Of a DNA stretch of 32,013 nt, positions 20,946 through 29,213 are shown piece after piece. Every line of letters begins with the position of its first letter. Within the stretch, counting starts at the first letter, position 1. The DNA is from a virus. The notes under the pieces were generated by a model that saw only the letters and a list, made by a program, of their open reading frames with translations, searched no databases and was not told the origin of the DNA. Position numbers and translations under genes: made by a program. Where the stretch lies: positions 1 to 32,013 of IMG/VR virus record IMGVR_UViG_3300044796_000410; one strand, given 5' to 3'.

Positions 20946-22200
20946 TAGGCACCTGCTTAACAATATCAATAGTTAAAGGAAGGCCTCTTCTTTGAGCTTC
21001 TTTTTGTGCTTCAGATTGCTCGGGCGTATACGCTGATGATTTCACTACATCAGGAATCACCACAGGATTAGAAAGAGCAAATTCATCCCATCCAGCCTGC
21101 GCTTTTTCTTGCGTCATCATAGGATTTTGAGCCGACAATAAAGATGACATCCATGTGTTGTATTGCCTCTCTCTATCACCTACAGTTTTAATGAATTGTA
21201 CAACTGAAGAAAACGCTTCAGGATTCATGCGTCTATTTGGCTGAATGCCTTTTAGAATTGCGATATCACCTTCAGATACTGTACCTGTACCTTCTAGCTT
21301 TTCAATGCTATCTAAGAGCATACTATAAACTTTATTATCTAATTCTTGTCCTGCTGAACTTAAAGCTTCCCTATTCCCTGCAAATACACCTTTTTCATAC
21401 CAAGGAACTTGATTGTATGCACTTTGAGCGGAAGTTAAATTTGTATTCAAATTATCAATAGTTTTATTGGATTTTGTTATTTCTTGAAGTTTAACCTTTT
21501 TATCTTTAGCAGAAAGTTTGGCGCTCTCTTCTTCATAAGCTTTCTGTGCTTCTGGGAGATTAGCTTCCCTGCGTTTCTTTTCTCTGAAATATTGGTTTTC
21601 TTGTTGAGAATCCATAGGAACCATGCTGCTCAACAGATCTGATCTCATATTTTCTGGCAAAGTATCTAGGATGGTTGTAATAGTAGGATTATATTGTCGA
21701 TTAACTTCTTCTACTAAAGCGGCGCTATCAATTGGTTCCGCTTCTTCTTGAGATTGGGCAAAATCTTGTATTTGCAAATTTAGGTTGAATCCCTTTAAAG
21801 CATTGTCTAGCTCTAAACCTTCAGTTTGCGCTTTAGAGGCTGCTGCAGAAGCATTATATTGACCAATCTTAGCCTGACTTTCGCCTGGAGCTAGCATTCT
21901 TTGCAATTCAGCCAAAGCCATTTGTTCAGCATGCATTCTTCTCTGCATTTCAGCATTAGGCGCAACTTCAGCCGTTTGAGCAAGACTATGCTGCGTAGAT
22001 GCCTGCGATGCTTCCGTAGCAGCTAACATTTGGGCTAATTCAGCATTTAATCTTTGATCGTACGCAGCAATATCTTTCTTCAAACGCTGTTGTTCGAGTT
22101 TCTTGGAGTGAGATTCTTGTGCAGCACCATAACTCTTCATAAAATCTTGGGTAGGATTTTGAGGCGTAAACTGAGGAAGGGTCTGTAATTGATAGGCCAT
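20938..22200 (-). CDS. Ejection/DNA-transfer protein, gp20-position, 420 aa
   Basis: I take MAYQLQTLPQFTPQNPTQDF at 22200, which overlaps the previous stop (TAATG); the longer frame to 22314 starts with an odd Arg/Trp-rich stretch that is antisense-like shadow. The protein is highly helical: Gln/Ala/Glu-rich coiled segments (QQRLKKDIAAYDQRLNAELA, MHAEQMALAELQRML) and long polar helices in the middle. Size and place match P22 gp20 (471 aa). Such proteins are packaged and released into the cell envelope with the DNA. Confidence 0.7.
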   Translation of the reverse strand: MAYQLQTLPQFTPQNPTQDFMKSYGAAQESHSKKLEQQRLKKDIAAYDQRLNAELAQMLAATEASQASTQHSLAQTAEVAPNAEMQRRMHAEQMALAELQRMLAPGESQAKIGQYNASAAASKAQTEGLELDNALKGFNLNLQIQDFAQSQEEAEPIDSAALVEEVNRQYNPTITTILDTLPENMRSDLLSSMVPMDSQQENQYFREKKRREANLPEAQKAYEEESAKLSAKDKKVKLQEITKSNKTIDNLNTNLTSAQSAYNQVPWYEKGVFAGNREALSSAGQELDNKVYSMLLDSIEKLEGTGTVSEGDIAILKGIQPNRRMNPEAFSSVVQFIKTVGDRERQYNTWMSSLLSAQNPMMTQEKAQAGWDEFALSNPVVIPDVVKSSAYTPEQSEAQKEAQRRGLPLTIDIVKQVPNE

Positions 22201-22823
22201 TACATCATTCCTCCGATTGCGCCACCAGCAGCTGCTCCACCAGGACCACCTAATGCGAATCCTGCTCCAGCGCCTAATGCACTCCAAAATGCACTTGAAG
22301 ATTGATTTTCCCAATTAGCTGATTGCGCCGTTAATCCAGTTTGTGCTGCCATAAATCTAGATAAATCTTGCGCCATCTTGTCTGAAGCGTTATAACCCAT
22401 TTTATTGATATCACTACCGATTCCCAGGCCTTTGTAATACAACTCTGTCAAATGATCCACATATTCCCAATAATCTTGATTAGCTATTTGCTGAGATTGC
22501 TCCATCGCGTTTTGTTGATGTGTAGGTGTGCCTAACATACCGCCCGCAGCAGCCGCAGAATTAGCAGCATTCATGGATTGTTCCATCTGATAATCATAAC
22601 CAGGCGAAGCTTCATAGGTTGAACCCATCATCTGGTTAATGGCATCAGGGCTATATAACAACATCATCATCTGCTCTTCCATAGTAGGAAGTGCACGAAG
22701 ACCGGCTTCACGCCATGGACCATAATACTCATTAAGCATGTTTTCCATGTCTTCATAACTATATAAATCCAAAGCCTCATCGTAAGGATTTGTCTGGCTG
22801 CCACCGAATAATGAATCAAACAT
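22200..22823 (-). CDS. Ejection/DNA-transfer protein, gp7-position, 207 aa
   Basis: MFDSLFGGSQTNPYDEALDL starts after AGAGGTT. The middle is rich in Met, Gln and Ala (MEQSMNAANSAAAAGGMLGT), and the C-terminus is a glycine-alanine hydrophobic segment (ALGAGAGFALGGPGGAAAGG) of the type that can enter membranes. Length is near P22 gp7 (229 aa) and the gene precedes the gp20-position gene as in P22. Confidence 0.72.
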   Translation of the reverse strand: MFDSLFGGSQTNPYDEALDLYSYEDMENMLNEYYGPWREAGLRALPTMEEQMMMLLYSPDAINQMMGSTYEASPGYDYQMEQSMNAANSAAAAGGMLGTPTHQQNAMEQSQQIANQDYWEYVDHLTELYYKGLGIGSDINKMGYNASDKMAQDLSRFMAAQTGLTAQSANWENQSSSAFWSALGAGAGFALGGPGGAAAGGAIGGMM

Positions 22824-22831
22824 AATAACCT

Positions 22832-23149
22832 CTATGTAACTGTGAACGTTCCTAAAACATTTCCGTTCTGAAGAATTTGAACTGCGCCCGTATCTGAATT
22901 AACAAAGATTTTATTATTAAATCTTCCATTGCCATTGGGGCCTTCATTAAATGTCACTAAATTAGCAATTTCAACGCTCGTCATAGACGGAACAGTGATA
23001 CCGCTCGTGGAAAAATTAACCTGCAATTGCTGACTTTGTTGCGCAAAATAGATATTCCAATCAGGCGTAACATTTCCATCCGTTGGATTAACCATTGCGC
23101 CATTCACATAGCTAGGGAATGTCAAAGATGTAGGGCTTACAAAACTCAT
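22832..23149 (-). CDS. Small structural protein, 105 aa
   Basis: A strong GGAGGTGAG ribosome site drives MSFVSPTSLTFPSYVNGAMV. The protein is beta-rich and ends FVNSDTGAVQILQNGNVLGT plus FTVT. It occupies the place of the P22 tail needle gp26 and gp14, but it is far too short and lacks the long coiled coil of a needle. It may be a minor tail or head-completion protein. Confidence 0.65.
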   Translation of the reverse strand: MSFVSPTSLTFPSYVNGAMVNPTDGNVTPDWNIYFAQQSQQLQVNFSTSGITVPSMTSVEIANLVTFNEGPNGNGRFNNKIFVNSDTGAVQILQNGNVLGTFTVT

Positions 23150-24795
23150 TGCCTCACCTCCAATGTATTCTCTCTAATCTGCATAATGCCGTTAGTTATC
23201 ACTACACGCGCTTTACTGTAAAACCTAAATTGATGCACTAAATCATTGGCCTCGCCAATCTGGTTAAACATCACGCGATTCTTTCTGTTAGCCAAAGGAT
23301 TCATCTGCACACTTACATAATTAGCCCATGCTTCAGCGCCATCACGCGACACGGTGTAATCAATGCGCGGAACATAATCATCAAGCACCCATTCATTTGT
23401 TAGGGTGGAACCCACGTATCCAATAGGAGTTTCATTGGTTAGAACCGAACCATTTTCAGTTGTTAGTCCGGCTAGAAGTGAACGTTTGAAAAAAATATCT
23501 TCCCCTTGCTCCACAGTGAAAGACAAATTATTTGCCACAAAGCGCGAACTATCGTCCAGCCTTGATGGAGGGCAAATTCTAATCCTTGGTATTTCCTCGA
23601 TTTGGGGAGGAAACGGATTAGGTTGCAGATTGCTCGGTTGTGTATAGTCAAAATAAGTATACTTGTAACTTAACTCGTACAAGTCACCGTCATTTAAGCT
23701 CACGAAATAGTAAGTATCATTGTAATAAGCAATGCGTGAAGCAATATGATGATTCAAATGTTCATCAGTCAGTGTTGAAAATAATTTAGACTCAAAGTCA
23801 TAAACCAGTGTTAAATTATCAGCAGGATTAATGAAAGTGATTTGATAAAATACATGACCTGCTTCTGTATAAAAGAAAGCATAAGATTCTTGTGGGAATT
23901 GCAACTGCTCAAATCTATATTCAATACCATCTGTAGAAATAGTGCTACCATTTGCGCCATTGGCCATCATTATCACTGGACCGGAGCGCTCATTAATACC
24001 TAACCACACAACCATGTCATCCATGGCCGCAATGGTTGATGGGCTTAAACATCCAAAGTCAATACTTGTTGAACCATTACGTTGATAGGGAAAATCAGGA
24101 GCGCCCACATCATTCCAAAGTTCAGTAACATTATTGCCGAACACATAAATAAGTGACCCCTTCCCTGGGGCCCGTAGAACTGCAACCGAATTGTCAGGTT
24201 TGGTTTGTATAGAGCCAGCAACGGCAGCGCCACCTGCGCCCCATAACCAGCTTAAGCCATTATTGGGAGCTGATAAATACCAGGCTGCTGAATCCAAATC
24301 AGGAACAATAAAGTAACCATCATGATAAGTAACATATCCAGGTTTAATTGGGTTTCCGGTATTAGGATTTAAAGGCAATACAGCGGTTTGAAAATCACCT
24401 GTAAGCCAATTATAAATCCATAACGCCTGCCCATCTGCAATAGCAATTTGCGAGGCAATGTTTTCATCTATGAATACATCACCGGAAAAAGTATTTAAAT
24501 CAAATAACTCTTGTACTACAAGATTATTTTGAGGGCCCTGTATTTTATATACGTGATTGCTTACAACCGCAATCATAAATCCGCCACGTGTACTTGCGTA
24601 TATTGCACGCCCTAATCCGCTTTTAGTTAGGATAGTATAAATGCTTTTGTATCCAGCATAAGAGACCAAAAACCCATCAGTCACAATCATGTTAAATGAT
24701 TGTTCATCAGACATCTTTGGGTAGCGCGAGAATTTATTGCCGCCAACAATATTGACAGGTAACTCGGCTTTAGGTCTCTGTGCGGATGGCTGCAT
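23146..24795 (-). CDS. P22 gp10-like packaged DNA stabilisation/tail hub protein, 549 aa
   Basis: P22 gp10 plugs the portal-tail channel after packaging. This protein has the expected opening: a proline-rich start, then LPVNIVGGNKFSRYPKMSDE QSFNMIVTDGFLVSYAGYKSI (two stretches written with a break), followed by beta-propeller-like repeats (STRGGFMIAVVSNHVYKIQG, GSLIYVFGNNVTELW, DDMVVWLGINERSGPVIMMA). It is longer than P22 gp10 (472 aa). It overlaps the next gene by four bases and directly follows the gp4-like gene, as in P22. Confidence 0.85.
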   Translation of the reverse strand: MQPSAQRPKAELPVNIVGGNKFSRYPKMSDEQSFNMIVTDGFLVSYAGYKSIYTILTKSGLGRAIYASTRGGFMIAVVSNHVYKIQGPQNNLVVQELFDLNTFSGDVFIDENIASQIAIADGQALWIYNWLTGDFQTAVLPLNPNTGNPIKPGYVTYHDGYFIVPDLDSAAWYLSAPNNGLSWLWGAGGAAVAGSIQTKPDNSVAVLRAPGKGSLIYVFGNNVTELWNDVGAPDFPYQRNGSTSIDFGCLSPSTIAAMDDMVVWLGINERSGPVIMMANGANGSTISTDGIEYRFEQLQFPQESYAFFYTEAGHVFYQITFINPADNLTLVYDFESKLFSTLTDEHLNHHIASRIAYYNDTYYFVSLNDGDLYELSYKYTYFDYTQPSNLQPNPFPPQIEEIPRIRICPPSRLDDSSRFVANNLSFTVEQGEDIFFKRSLLAGLTTENGSVLTNETPIGYVGSTLTNEWVLDDYVPRIDYTVSRDGAEAWANYVSVQMNPLANRKNRVMFNQIGEANDLVHQFRFYSKARVVITNGIMQIRENTLEVRQ

Positions 24796-25532
24796 TAATA
24801 CCCCCAGCCAACAGGCACATAACCACCACTAGCATTCGCGTATGCATAATTTGGCGCATAGTTGCCAGAGAAGGGATTCTGTATCTTTTGCGTAAAGTCT
24901 GTAGGACTTGTGCCGCGAACTAATTGTTCGTATTGTTTGAATCGTTTATCAATACTTGGTGGAGGAATAACATTGTATTCTTCACATAAATAGGTGGCTG
25001 TACCGTAGCGCAGATATTCTAAATAATAGGGGTCGTAAATCAATGATAAATCTTGATTAGCTACTGTAGAGGCTAGAGAAAATTTACCCCAAAATTCAAA
25101 TACATAGGGTTTATCTGGGGTGAAGTATATATATAAATTCATACCTCCCATTACCCGTTCAGTTTCATACACATAAGGTAGTGATGCAATGCCGTTAGCA
25201 CGAGGTGTTGCCCAATAGTTTTCACGTGATTGACGTGACATGGGGAAGCGCACGGTTTGGTCTGGTGTTGCATCATCAGGAATAACGAAGGTCAGCGTTT
25301 CAAGCTGAACCAGATTAGGAATAAAGTAAGCTTCATTGGCAACGATGCCAGTAAAGTTTTGTTTAGTAAAATAGGGGATCATACCCAAATTAGCAGTATT
25401 CATTGCTAATAGAGCATTTAAACAATACATCCCATCTTCGAATTGAGAGCCTGACACTTCTTGCAAGTCTCGGCTGACAATCCCGGTTAGGAACCAAGCG
25501 CGCGTGACCAACTCACCTGAAGTATATGGCAT
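24795..25532 (-). CDS. P22 gp4-like tail accessory factor, 245 aa
   Basis: The start MPYTSGELVTRAWFLTGIVS and the following SGSQFEDGMYCLNALLAMNT match the head-to-tail adaptor family of P22 gp4, in which A..L.(L/N)(A/S)(L/G)(I/V)(L/S) and (G)L..LN..L..W patterns open the protein. In the middle, PYVFEFWGKFSLASTVANQD and LYLEYLRYGTATYL-type segments fit the family. It is longer than P22 gp4 (166 aa). Gene order after coat and before gp10-like agrees. It would form the ring below the portal. Confidence 0.82.
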   Translation of the reverse strand: MPYTSGELVTRAWFLTGIVSRDLQEVSGSQFEDGMYCLNALLAMNTANLGMIPYFTKQNFTGIVANEAYFIPNLVQLETLTFVIPDDATPDQTVRFPMSRQSRENYWATPRANGIASLPYVYETERVMGGMNLYIYFTPDKPYVFEFWGKFSLASTVANQDLSLIYDPYYLEYLRYGTATYLCEEYNVIPPPSIDKRFKQYEQLVRGTSPTDFTQKIQNPFSGNYAPNYAYANASGGYVPVGWGY

Positions 25533-25554
25533 ATAGCCCCCTTATCCGTAACAT

Positions 25555-25582
25555 TAGGGAGAGACAATATTGCCCCTCCCTA
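25555..25582 (-). terminator. Hairpin after the coat gene, possible attenuator
   Basis: TAGGGAG (25555-25561) and CTCCCTA (25576-25582) form a perfect seven-pair stem in the gap between coat and gp4-like genes. There is no U-run, so it is either a partial, factor-dependent stop or a 3'-end shield for coat mRNA. Either would help make coat more abundant than the downstream tail proteins. Confidence 0.5.
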
Positions 25583-25589
25583 CCATTTA

Positions 25590-26867
25590 TTAACTTAATG
25601 GAATAACAATCTTCATCAAATACTCAGGAACTGCGTCTGCGCCGTAAATACAATCATGCCACCAGGTAATTTCGTTTTGACCTGGGATAGCACCGGTATA
25701 TAGACGAGTAGAAATACCTGTTAATGGATCTTTCTCATTAGAAGTCACATACGGAGATTGGTCAGGCAATTGGGGCATTGCTAAGTACATAGCGTTCCCA
25801 CCAACAATCAATCCACAGATATGGCTTGGTAGAACCGTAACTTGCATACCCGCAACAATGTTGTAGGTTAAGTTTTGGTTTTGGTTACCAGGTGTTGCAC
25901 ATAATGCAGGAGTAATGTTTACAGTCACGTTACCTGAGCCATCAGAGCCAGCAGGCGCTGTGATTTGACATTGAACTGGGACTAAACCATTTTGCTTGTA
26001 ACCCATGAAGGTTAAATAGCGAAGATTAGGATTAGAGCCTACATTGTCATTGAAGGTAAAGCCATCAAATGCAAAGATAGCATTTGGATCGTTTGGAGTA
26101 GCACCACTAAATGTGATTTGAGTGATGTTGTTCCCAGTAGGATCATTTGTTGATACTACAGTTAATACGTTACCCACTCCGAATGGACCTGTGTTACCTA
26201 CGTTACCAGAAGTATGCTGTGGCAATAACATTGATTCATAGAACTCAACGCCATTCCAATCAGATACCATCCATTTACTCATAATCTCTTCGTTACGATT
26301 GATAACGAATTGGTTAGCAGCAGATGATGCAATGTTAGGAGTAACAGTAATAGGCCAGTAAACTTTTAAATCAAAGTCCATAGCAGAACCATACGCACGA
26401 TATTGTGCAAGCATGTTCGCTACTTGAGTGATGTTTGATAATTGAGTTTGACCATCACCGAAATAACGGTATGGGCGTGTTTCAGCTAATTGAGCAATGA
26501 ATGCTTCAACATCATAAGCTAATTCACCAATAGCACCGCGACCAATGTAATCCATATAAGATTGTTCGTTCATGTTGAACAATACTTGTTGGTTACTAAA
26601 TGCATAAGGAACTAATTTAGCTTGGTCAACAGTCAACGTACGTTTACGTTGTACAACACCTTGTGGTGAACCAACTAAAGAGTTTTGGCTTCTTAAACGA
26701 TAGGTTAAATCGTAAGATACAGTGTCGCCAAGGTTACCATTGAAATTCTGGAAGTTATTGAATTTAGTGTTACAAGTAACAATAAAAGCACTATGGAATA
26801 ATAAGTATGCTAAGCCAGCACGTTGGTACGTGATAACCTGCTGTAAAGTATTTACTGGGGTTGACAT
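25590..26867 (-). CDS. Major coat protein, P22-gp5-like, 425 aa
   Basis: Start MSTPVNTLQQVITYQRAGLA at 26867. Length is nearly that of P22 coat (430 aa). N-terminal region with GNLGDTVSYDLTYRLRSQNS, then a long helix region (GELAYDVEAFIAQLAETRPY) and NRNEEIMSKWMVSDWNGVEF match the HK97-fold plan of this group. Residues about 235-330 (VLTVVSTNDPTGNNITQITF ... YLTFMGYKQNGLVPVQCQIT) look like an inserted beta domain, as P22 gp5 has. The gene follows scaffold. Its ribosome site lies inside a hairpin (26872-26913). Confidence 0.88.
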   Translation of the reverse strand: MSTPVNTLQQVITYQRAGLAYLLFHSAFIVTCNTKFNNFQNFNGNLGDTVSYDLTYRLRSQNSLVGSPQGVVQRKRTLTVDQAKLVPYAFSNQQVLFNMNEQSYMDYIGRGAIGELAYDVEAFIAQLAETRPYRYFGDGQTQLSNITQVANMLAQYRAYGSAMDFDLKVYWPITVTPNIASSAANQFVINRNEEIMSKWMVSDWNGVEFYESMLLPQHTSGNVGNTGPFGVGNVLTVVSTNDPTGNNITQITFSGATPNDPNAIFAFDGFTFNDNVGSNPNLRYLTFMGYKQNGLVPVQCQITAPAGSDGSGNVTVNITPALCATPGNQNQNLTYNIVAGMQVTVLPSHICGLIVGGNAMYLAMPQLPDQSPYVTSNEKDPLTGISTRLYTGAIPGQNEITWWHDCIYGADAVPEYLMKIVIPLS

Positions 26868-26871
26868 TTAA

Positions 26872-26913
26872 GTTCTCCAAAATCAACTATTAGTTATTGT
26901 TGATAAGGAGAAC
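26872..26913 (-). promoter_or_regulatory. Hairpin masking the coat ribosome site
   Basis: GTTCTCC (26872-26878) pairs with GGAGAAC (26907-26913), and an inner ATCAAC (26882-26887) pairs with GTTGAT (26899-26904). On the minus strand the 3' arm is GGAGAAC, the coat Shine-Dalgarno site, seven bases before the ATG. The structure would lower coat translation until opened, or mark an RNase cleavage site between scaffold and coat. Confidence 0.65.
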
Positions 26914-26923
26914 CTTTAGCCTT

Positions 26924-27583
26924 TTAGCGACGTATCCATGATTGTTTCATGTAGTCACTGACACCGTGGTTTCCATTATCAACAGCCGTTGCTGTAGGCT
27001 TTATTTGTGATAATGGTTCACGTGATTTCATATTCGTTTTAGCAGCATCATTGTCTTTAATAGACTTTGATAATTCCTGTATAGCTTCCATTGCCTTTCT
27101 CTGAGAACGCCCAGATAGAGCCAATATGGAGCCTAGTTTCCCAGGGTTATTCGCCAACTCGTACATTACATCAGCAGTGTTTTCGGTATTTGTAGCCATC
27201 TGAACAATATCTGTAAATTCAGATAACCCAAATTCCTGCATTTTATCTTTAAAATCTGGATACTTCTCATAGCCACTTGCCATCTTAGTAGTAAAGTCAT
27301 TCATGACCTTCTGTGCGACAGCTTTCTGCCCAGCTTTCTCGATTACATTCTGCAGCTTAGCTTCCATCATGGCTTCGATTTCATCCCTTGTAGGGCCTCC
27401 ACCAACTCCACCTGGTAACCTGGATTGGGTCTGAGCTTGGACTTTCTCCAATTTCTCGCGCTCTTTCATAATCCTTGCATGCACAACATGATCTAATTGT
27501 TCCTGTGTGTACGTTTTTGACGCAGCAGGAATCTCTGGAACTTCAGTAGCCTGATCCAAATCTTGCGATAAACCATCACTCAT
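26924..27583 (-). CDS. Scaffolding protein, 219 aa
   Basis: MSDGLSQDLDQATEVPEIPA starts behind AGAGAGG. The protein is acidic at the N-terminus, helical in the centre (HARIMKEREKLEKVQAQTQS, MMEAKLQNVIEKAGQKAVAQ) and carries a basic C-terminal end (YMKQSWIRR), the usual layout in which a basic helix-turn binds coat. It directly precedes coat. It is shorter than P22 gp8 (303 aa). It is the first virion gene read from the leader at 27.6 kb. Confidence 0.8.
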   Translation of the reverse strand: MSDGLSQDLDQATEVPEIPAASKTYTQEQLDHVVHARIMKEREKLEKVQAQTQSRLPGGVGGGPTRDEIEAMMEAKLQNVIEKAGQKAVAQKVMNDFTTKMASGYEKYPDFKDKMQEFGLSEFTDIVQMATNTENTADVMYELANNPGKLGSILALSGRSQRKAMEAIQELSKSIKDNDAAKTNMKSREPLSQIKPTATAVDNGNHGVSDYMKQSWIRR

Positions 27584-27604
27584 ATAAAACCTCTCTGTTG
27601 ACTA

Positions 27605-27687
27605 TTACCCCGTCACGGAAACCGCATAACAGTGCGTGCTGCTCATTTACCCCATGAGTGGGATACCGCATATCGGTGCGTCCGATC
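27605..27687 (-). ncRNA. Tandem structured leader RNA before the scaffold gene
   Basis: Two copies of a motif start at 27605 and 27647, 42 bases apart. Both contain TTACCCC, then a variable hairpin (CCG-TCA-CGG in one, CCCA-TGAG-TGGG in the other), then ACCGCAT and GTGCGT, in which CGCA pairs with TGCG around a six-base loop. The first hairpin changes sequence but keeps pairing, which argues for RNA structure. It lies 22 bases upstream of the scaffold start in the leader of the late operon. Function unknown. Confidence 0.6.
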
Positions 27688-27809
27688 TATTTCTAGATAA
27701 TTAAAGATTAGAACAGGCAATAAATTAATGCAAGTCATTGATTAATAAGGAAATTGGTGTAAATAAAGATAAATTATGGTATATTAATGGAAATTTGTGG
27801 AAATATAGA

Positions 27810-27815
27810 TATAAT
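27810..27815 (+). promoter_or_regulatory. Perfect -10 box for a rightward transcript
   Basis: TATAAT lies in a very AT-rich stretch with recurring GAAAT/TAAAT motifs upstream (27749-27805). No good -35 box sits at the usual distance, so an activator or A-tract upstream element would be needed. A start near 27822 would begin at the structured RNA described next and lead into the small-gene island. Confidence 0.4.
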
Positions 27816-27823
27816 ATATTTTA

Positions 27824-27912
27824 GAGAATGACGCTTCTTAAAAAAGCCATTCCCTAGCTACTTCTCGTGCTTCATTAGCGTCTCAATGCATCAATGGGGT
27901 ACGAGAATCTTT
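27824..27912 (+). ncRNA. Candidate structured RNA/leader
   Basis: No protein frame is present. GAATG-x-GCTT (27825 on) can pair with AAGC-CATTC to make a nine-pair stem with a two-base bulge. After a short link, TTCTCGT pairs perfectly with ACGAGAA, enclosing about 32 bases that can fold again. The element ends just before the AGGAG ribosome site of a 41-aa membrane gene, so it could be a small RNA or a regulatory leader. I match it to no known class. Confidence 0.45.
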
Positions 27913-27931
27913 ATACAGGAGAAATATTTTA

Positions 27932-28057
27932 ATGAGTGATTTTGCCAAATTTGCATTTACCGTTGTTTACGGAACAGCAATACTTTTAATTTGCGGTACT
28001 TCTTTTGAGATTAATAATAATTTGAAAATAATCTTAGAGAAAATGGAATGCCAATGA
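27932..28057 (+). CDS. Small membrane protein, 41 aa
   Basis: The ATG follows AGGAG (27917-27921) at ten bases. MSDFAKFAFTVVYGTAILLI continues into a helix-forming tail ending MECQ. One membrane helix; first gene of the rightward island inside the late region. Function unknown. Confidence 0.5.
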   Translation: MSDFAKFAFTVVYGTAILLICGTSFEINNNLKIILEKMECQ

Positions 28058-28098
28058 TTATTATGTTCTGGAAGGATGTGACTAAATATAAGTGAAAA

Positions 28099-28425
28099 AT
28101 GGAAACTACATATAATTTTAAAGCCATCCCAGGAGAGGAAAATTATCTTATATCCAATTGTTTAAATATAAGAAATTTGGGAATTGGAATAAAAGGCCCT
28201 TTTAATGGGGTTATAATGAATCCTATGCATATTTTTGATAAAGAGGATTTTATAAAATTATCTAAGATTTATGCGGAAGAAAATGGGATGCCAATGATTT
28301 ATATGGCGGAATATAACACTCAAGGTGATTGTAATATTTGCGTATCTCCTGCGCCTGATATGGAATACGAATTTATAATGCGCGTAACCTGTAATTATGA
28401 TAGATATTACAATGGAAATAATTGA
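28099..28425 (+). CDS. Hypothetical protein, 108 aa
   Basis: METTYNFKAIPGEENYLISN opens a mixed alpha/beta protein with several aromatic residues and scattered Cys. No clear ribosome site, and no recognised domain. It overlaps the next small gene by 14 bases. Confidence 0.55.
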   Translation: METTYNFKAIPGEENYLISNCLNIRNLGIGIKGPFNGVIMNPMHIFDKEDFIKLSKIYAEENGMPMIYMAEYNTQGDCNICVSPAPDMEYEFIMRVTCNYDRYYNGNN

Positions 28426-28516
28426 TGCTTTAGGATTAATAACAATGGGTATTTTTCTTATATCCATGTCTGCCATTTTTTTAGCAATTGCTATAGGAAT
28501 AGTAGTTGTGCTTTAA
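28412..28516 (+). CDS. Small membrane protein, 34 aa
   Basis: MEIIDALGLITMGIFLISMS runs on as one long hydrophobic stretch (AIFLAIAIGIVVVL), either one long or two short membrane helices. No strong ribosome site; translation is probably coupled to the overlapping upstream gene. Confidence 0.42.
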   Translation: MEIIDALGLITMGIFLISMSAIFLAIAIGIVVVL

Positions 28517-28529
28517 ATAAAAGATCACT

Positions 28530-28775
28530 ATGAAGATGGATGGAAAAATTCTGAATGAAAAGTTTATACGACATACATGGCCTCATGTTTTGGGGACAAA
28601 AAGAATGAATAAAATAGAATTCGTAAAACAATACGTACTAAACGATGCGAGTGTAATTTCAGTTTTTGACCTTGATAGTTCTATATTGAAAGAGAGGGTT
28701 CAAAAGAGAATAGACCAAGCGTCAAAAGTATATGACATGATTAATGAACATTTTGAGCCAAGAAATGAAGATTAA
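28530..28775 (+). CDS. Hypothetical protein, 81 aa
   Basis: A basic, helical protein (MKMDGKILNEKFIRHTWPHV ... ERVQKRIDQASKVYDMINEH). An alternative ATG six bases further gives the same protein less two residues. No family recognised. It overlaps the following HTH gene. Confidence 0.55.
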   Translation: MKMDGKILNEKFIRHTWPHVLGTKRMNKIEFVKQYVLNDASVISVFDLDSSILKERVQKRIDQASKVYDMINEHFEPRNED

Positions 28776-29025
28776 AAAGACAGACGATCAATTAATATCA
28801 TCCTTCTGGGCTGCTCCTCCAGAAGCAATATTCAATATTAAAACAATAGCATTAGTGCTTAACCTATCTGAATCATGCCTTAATAAACATAGAGCAGAGG
28901 GACGAGGGCCTAAGTTTAGCAAGATGTTAAATACTACTATTGTTTATAGAAAGAAGGATGTTGAAGAGTTTTTAGATAGTTTTGTTCTCAAAAATGCATC
29001 GCAATCACTATTTGGGGTTAAGTAA
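28765..29025 (+). CDS. Excisionase/AlpA-like helix-turn-helix protein, 86 aa
   Basis: The core FNIKTIALVLNLSESCLNKHRAEGRGPKFSK MLNTTIVYRKKDVEEFLDS fits (shown in parts: residues 24-42 FNIKTIALVLNLSESCLNK and 60-71 YRKKDVEEFLDS) the MerR-like fold of phage excisionases and AlpA regulators: helix-turn-helix, a GRGPKF wing, then a VY-R-D--EFL strand and helix. I take ATG 28765; ATG 28744 would add seven residues. It may be a local transcription factor for the late region. Confidence in the fold is good. Confidence 0.7.
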   Translation: MKIKKTDDQLISSFWAAPPEAIFNIKTIALVLNLSESCLNKHRAEGRGPKFSKMLNTTIVYRKKDVEEFLDSFVLKNASQSLFGVK

Positions 29026-29030
29026 TAAAA

Positions 29031-29213
29031 GTGGAAAGCGAAATATGCGTGATATGTAAATATAGAATTATTGATGGAGATGGCCGCATCGGCATGTTTA
29101 CTGGGGTTAAATGGGTTTATTGTCACGGTAAATGCGAAGACAAACTTGAAAAAATTATAAGATATCGTGCATCGAAGGATGTGGTGGAGTTTTTAGAGGG
29201 GAATGATAAATGA
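29031..29213 (+). CDS. Small zinc-finger protein, 60 aa
   Basis: A GTG start gives MESEICVICKYRIIDGDGRI. CVIC (residues 6-9) and YCHGKC (30-35) supply four likely zinc ligands. This single treble-clef or ribbon type is common in small phage regulators and inhibitors. It is coupled to the next frame by ATGA. Confidence 0.6.
   Translation: MESEICVICKYRIIDGDGRIGMFTGVKWVYCHGKCEDKLEKIIRYRASKDVVEFLEGNDK

Noticed and set aside
22201-22314. N-terminal extension of the gp20-position protein
   Set aside because: Arg/Trp-rich and overlaps the 3' end of the previous gene in another frame; the TAATG-coupled start at 22200 is better.
28054-28095. 13-codon frame after the 41-aa membrane gene
   Set aside because: Has an ATGA overlap but is too short to support as a gene.
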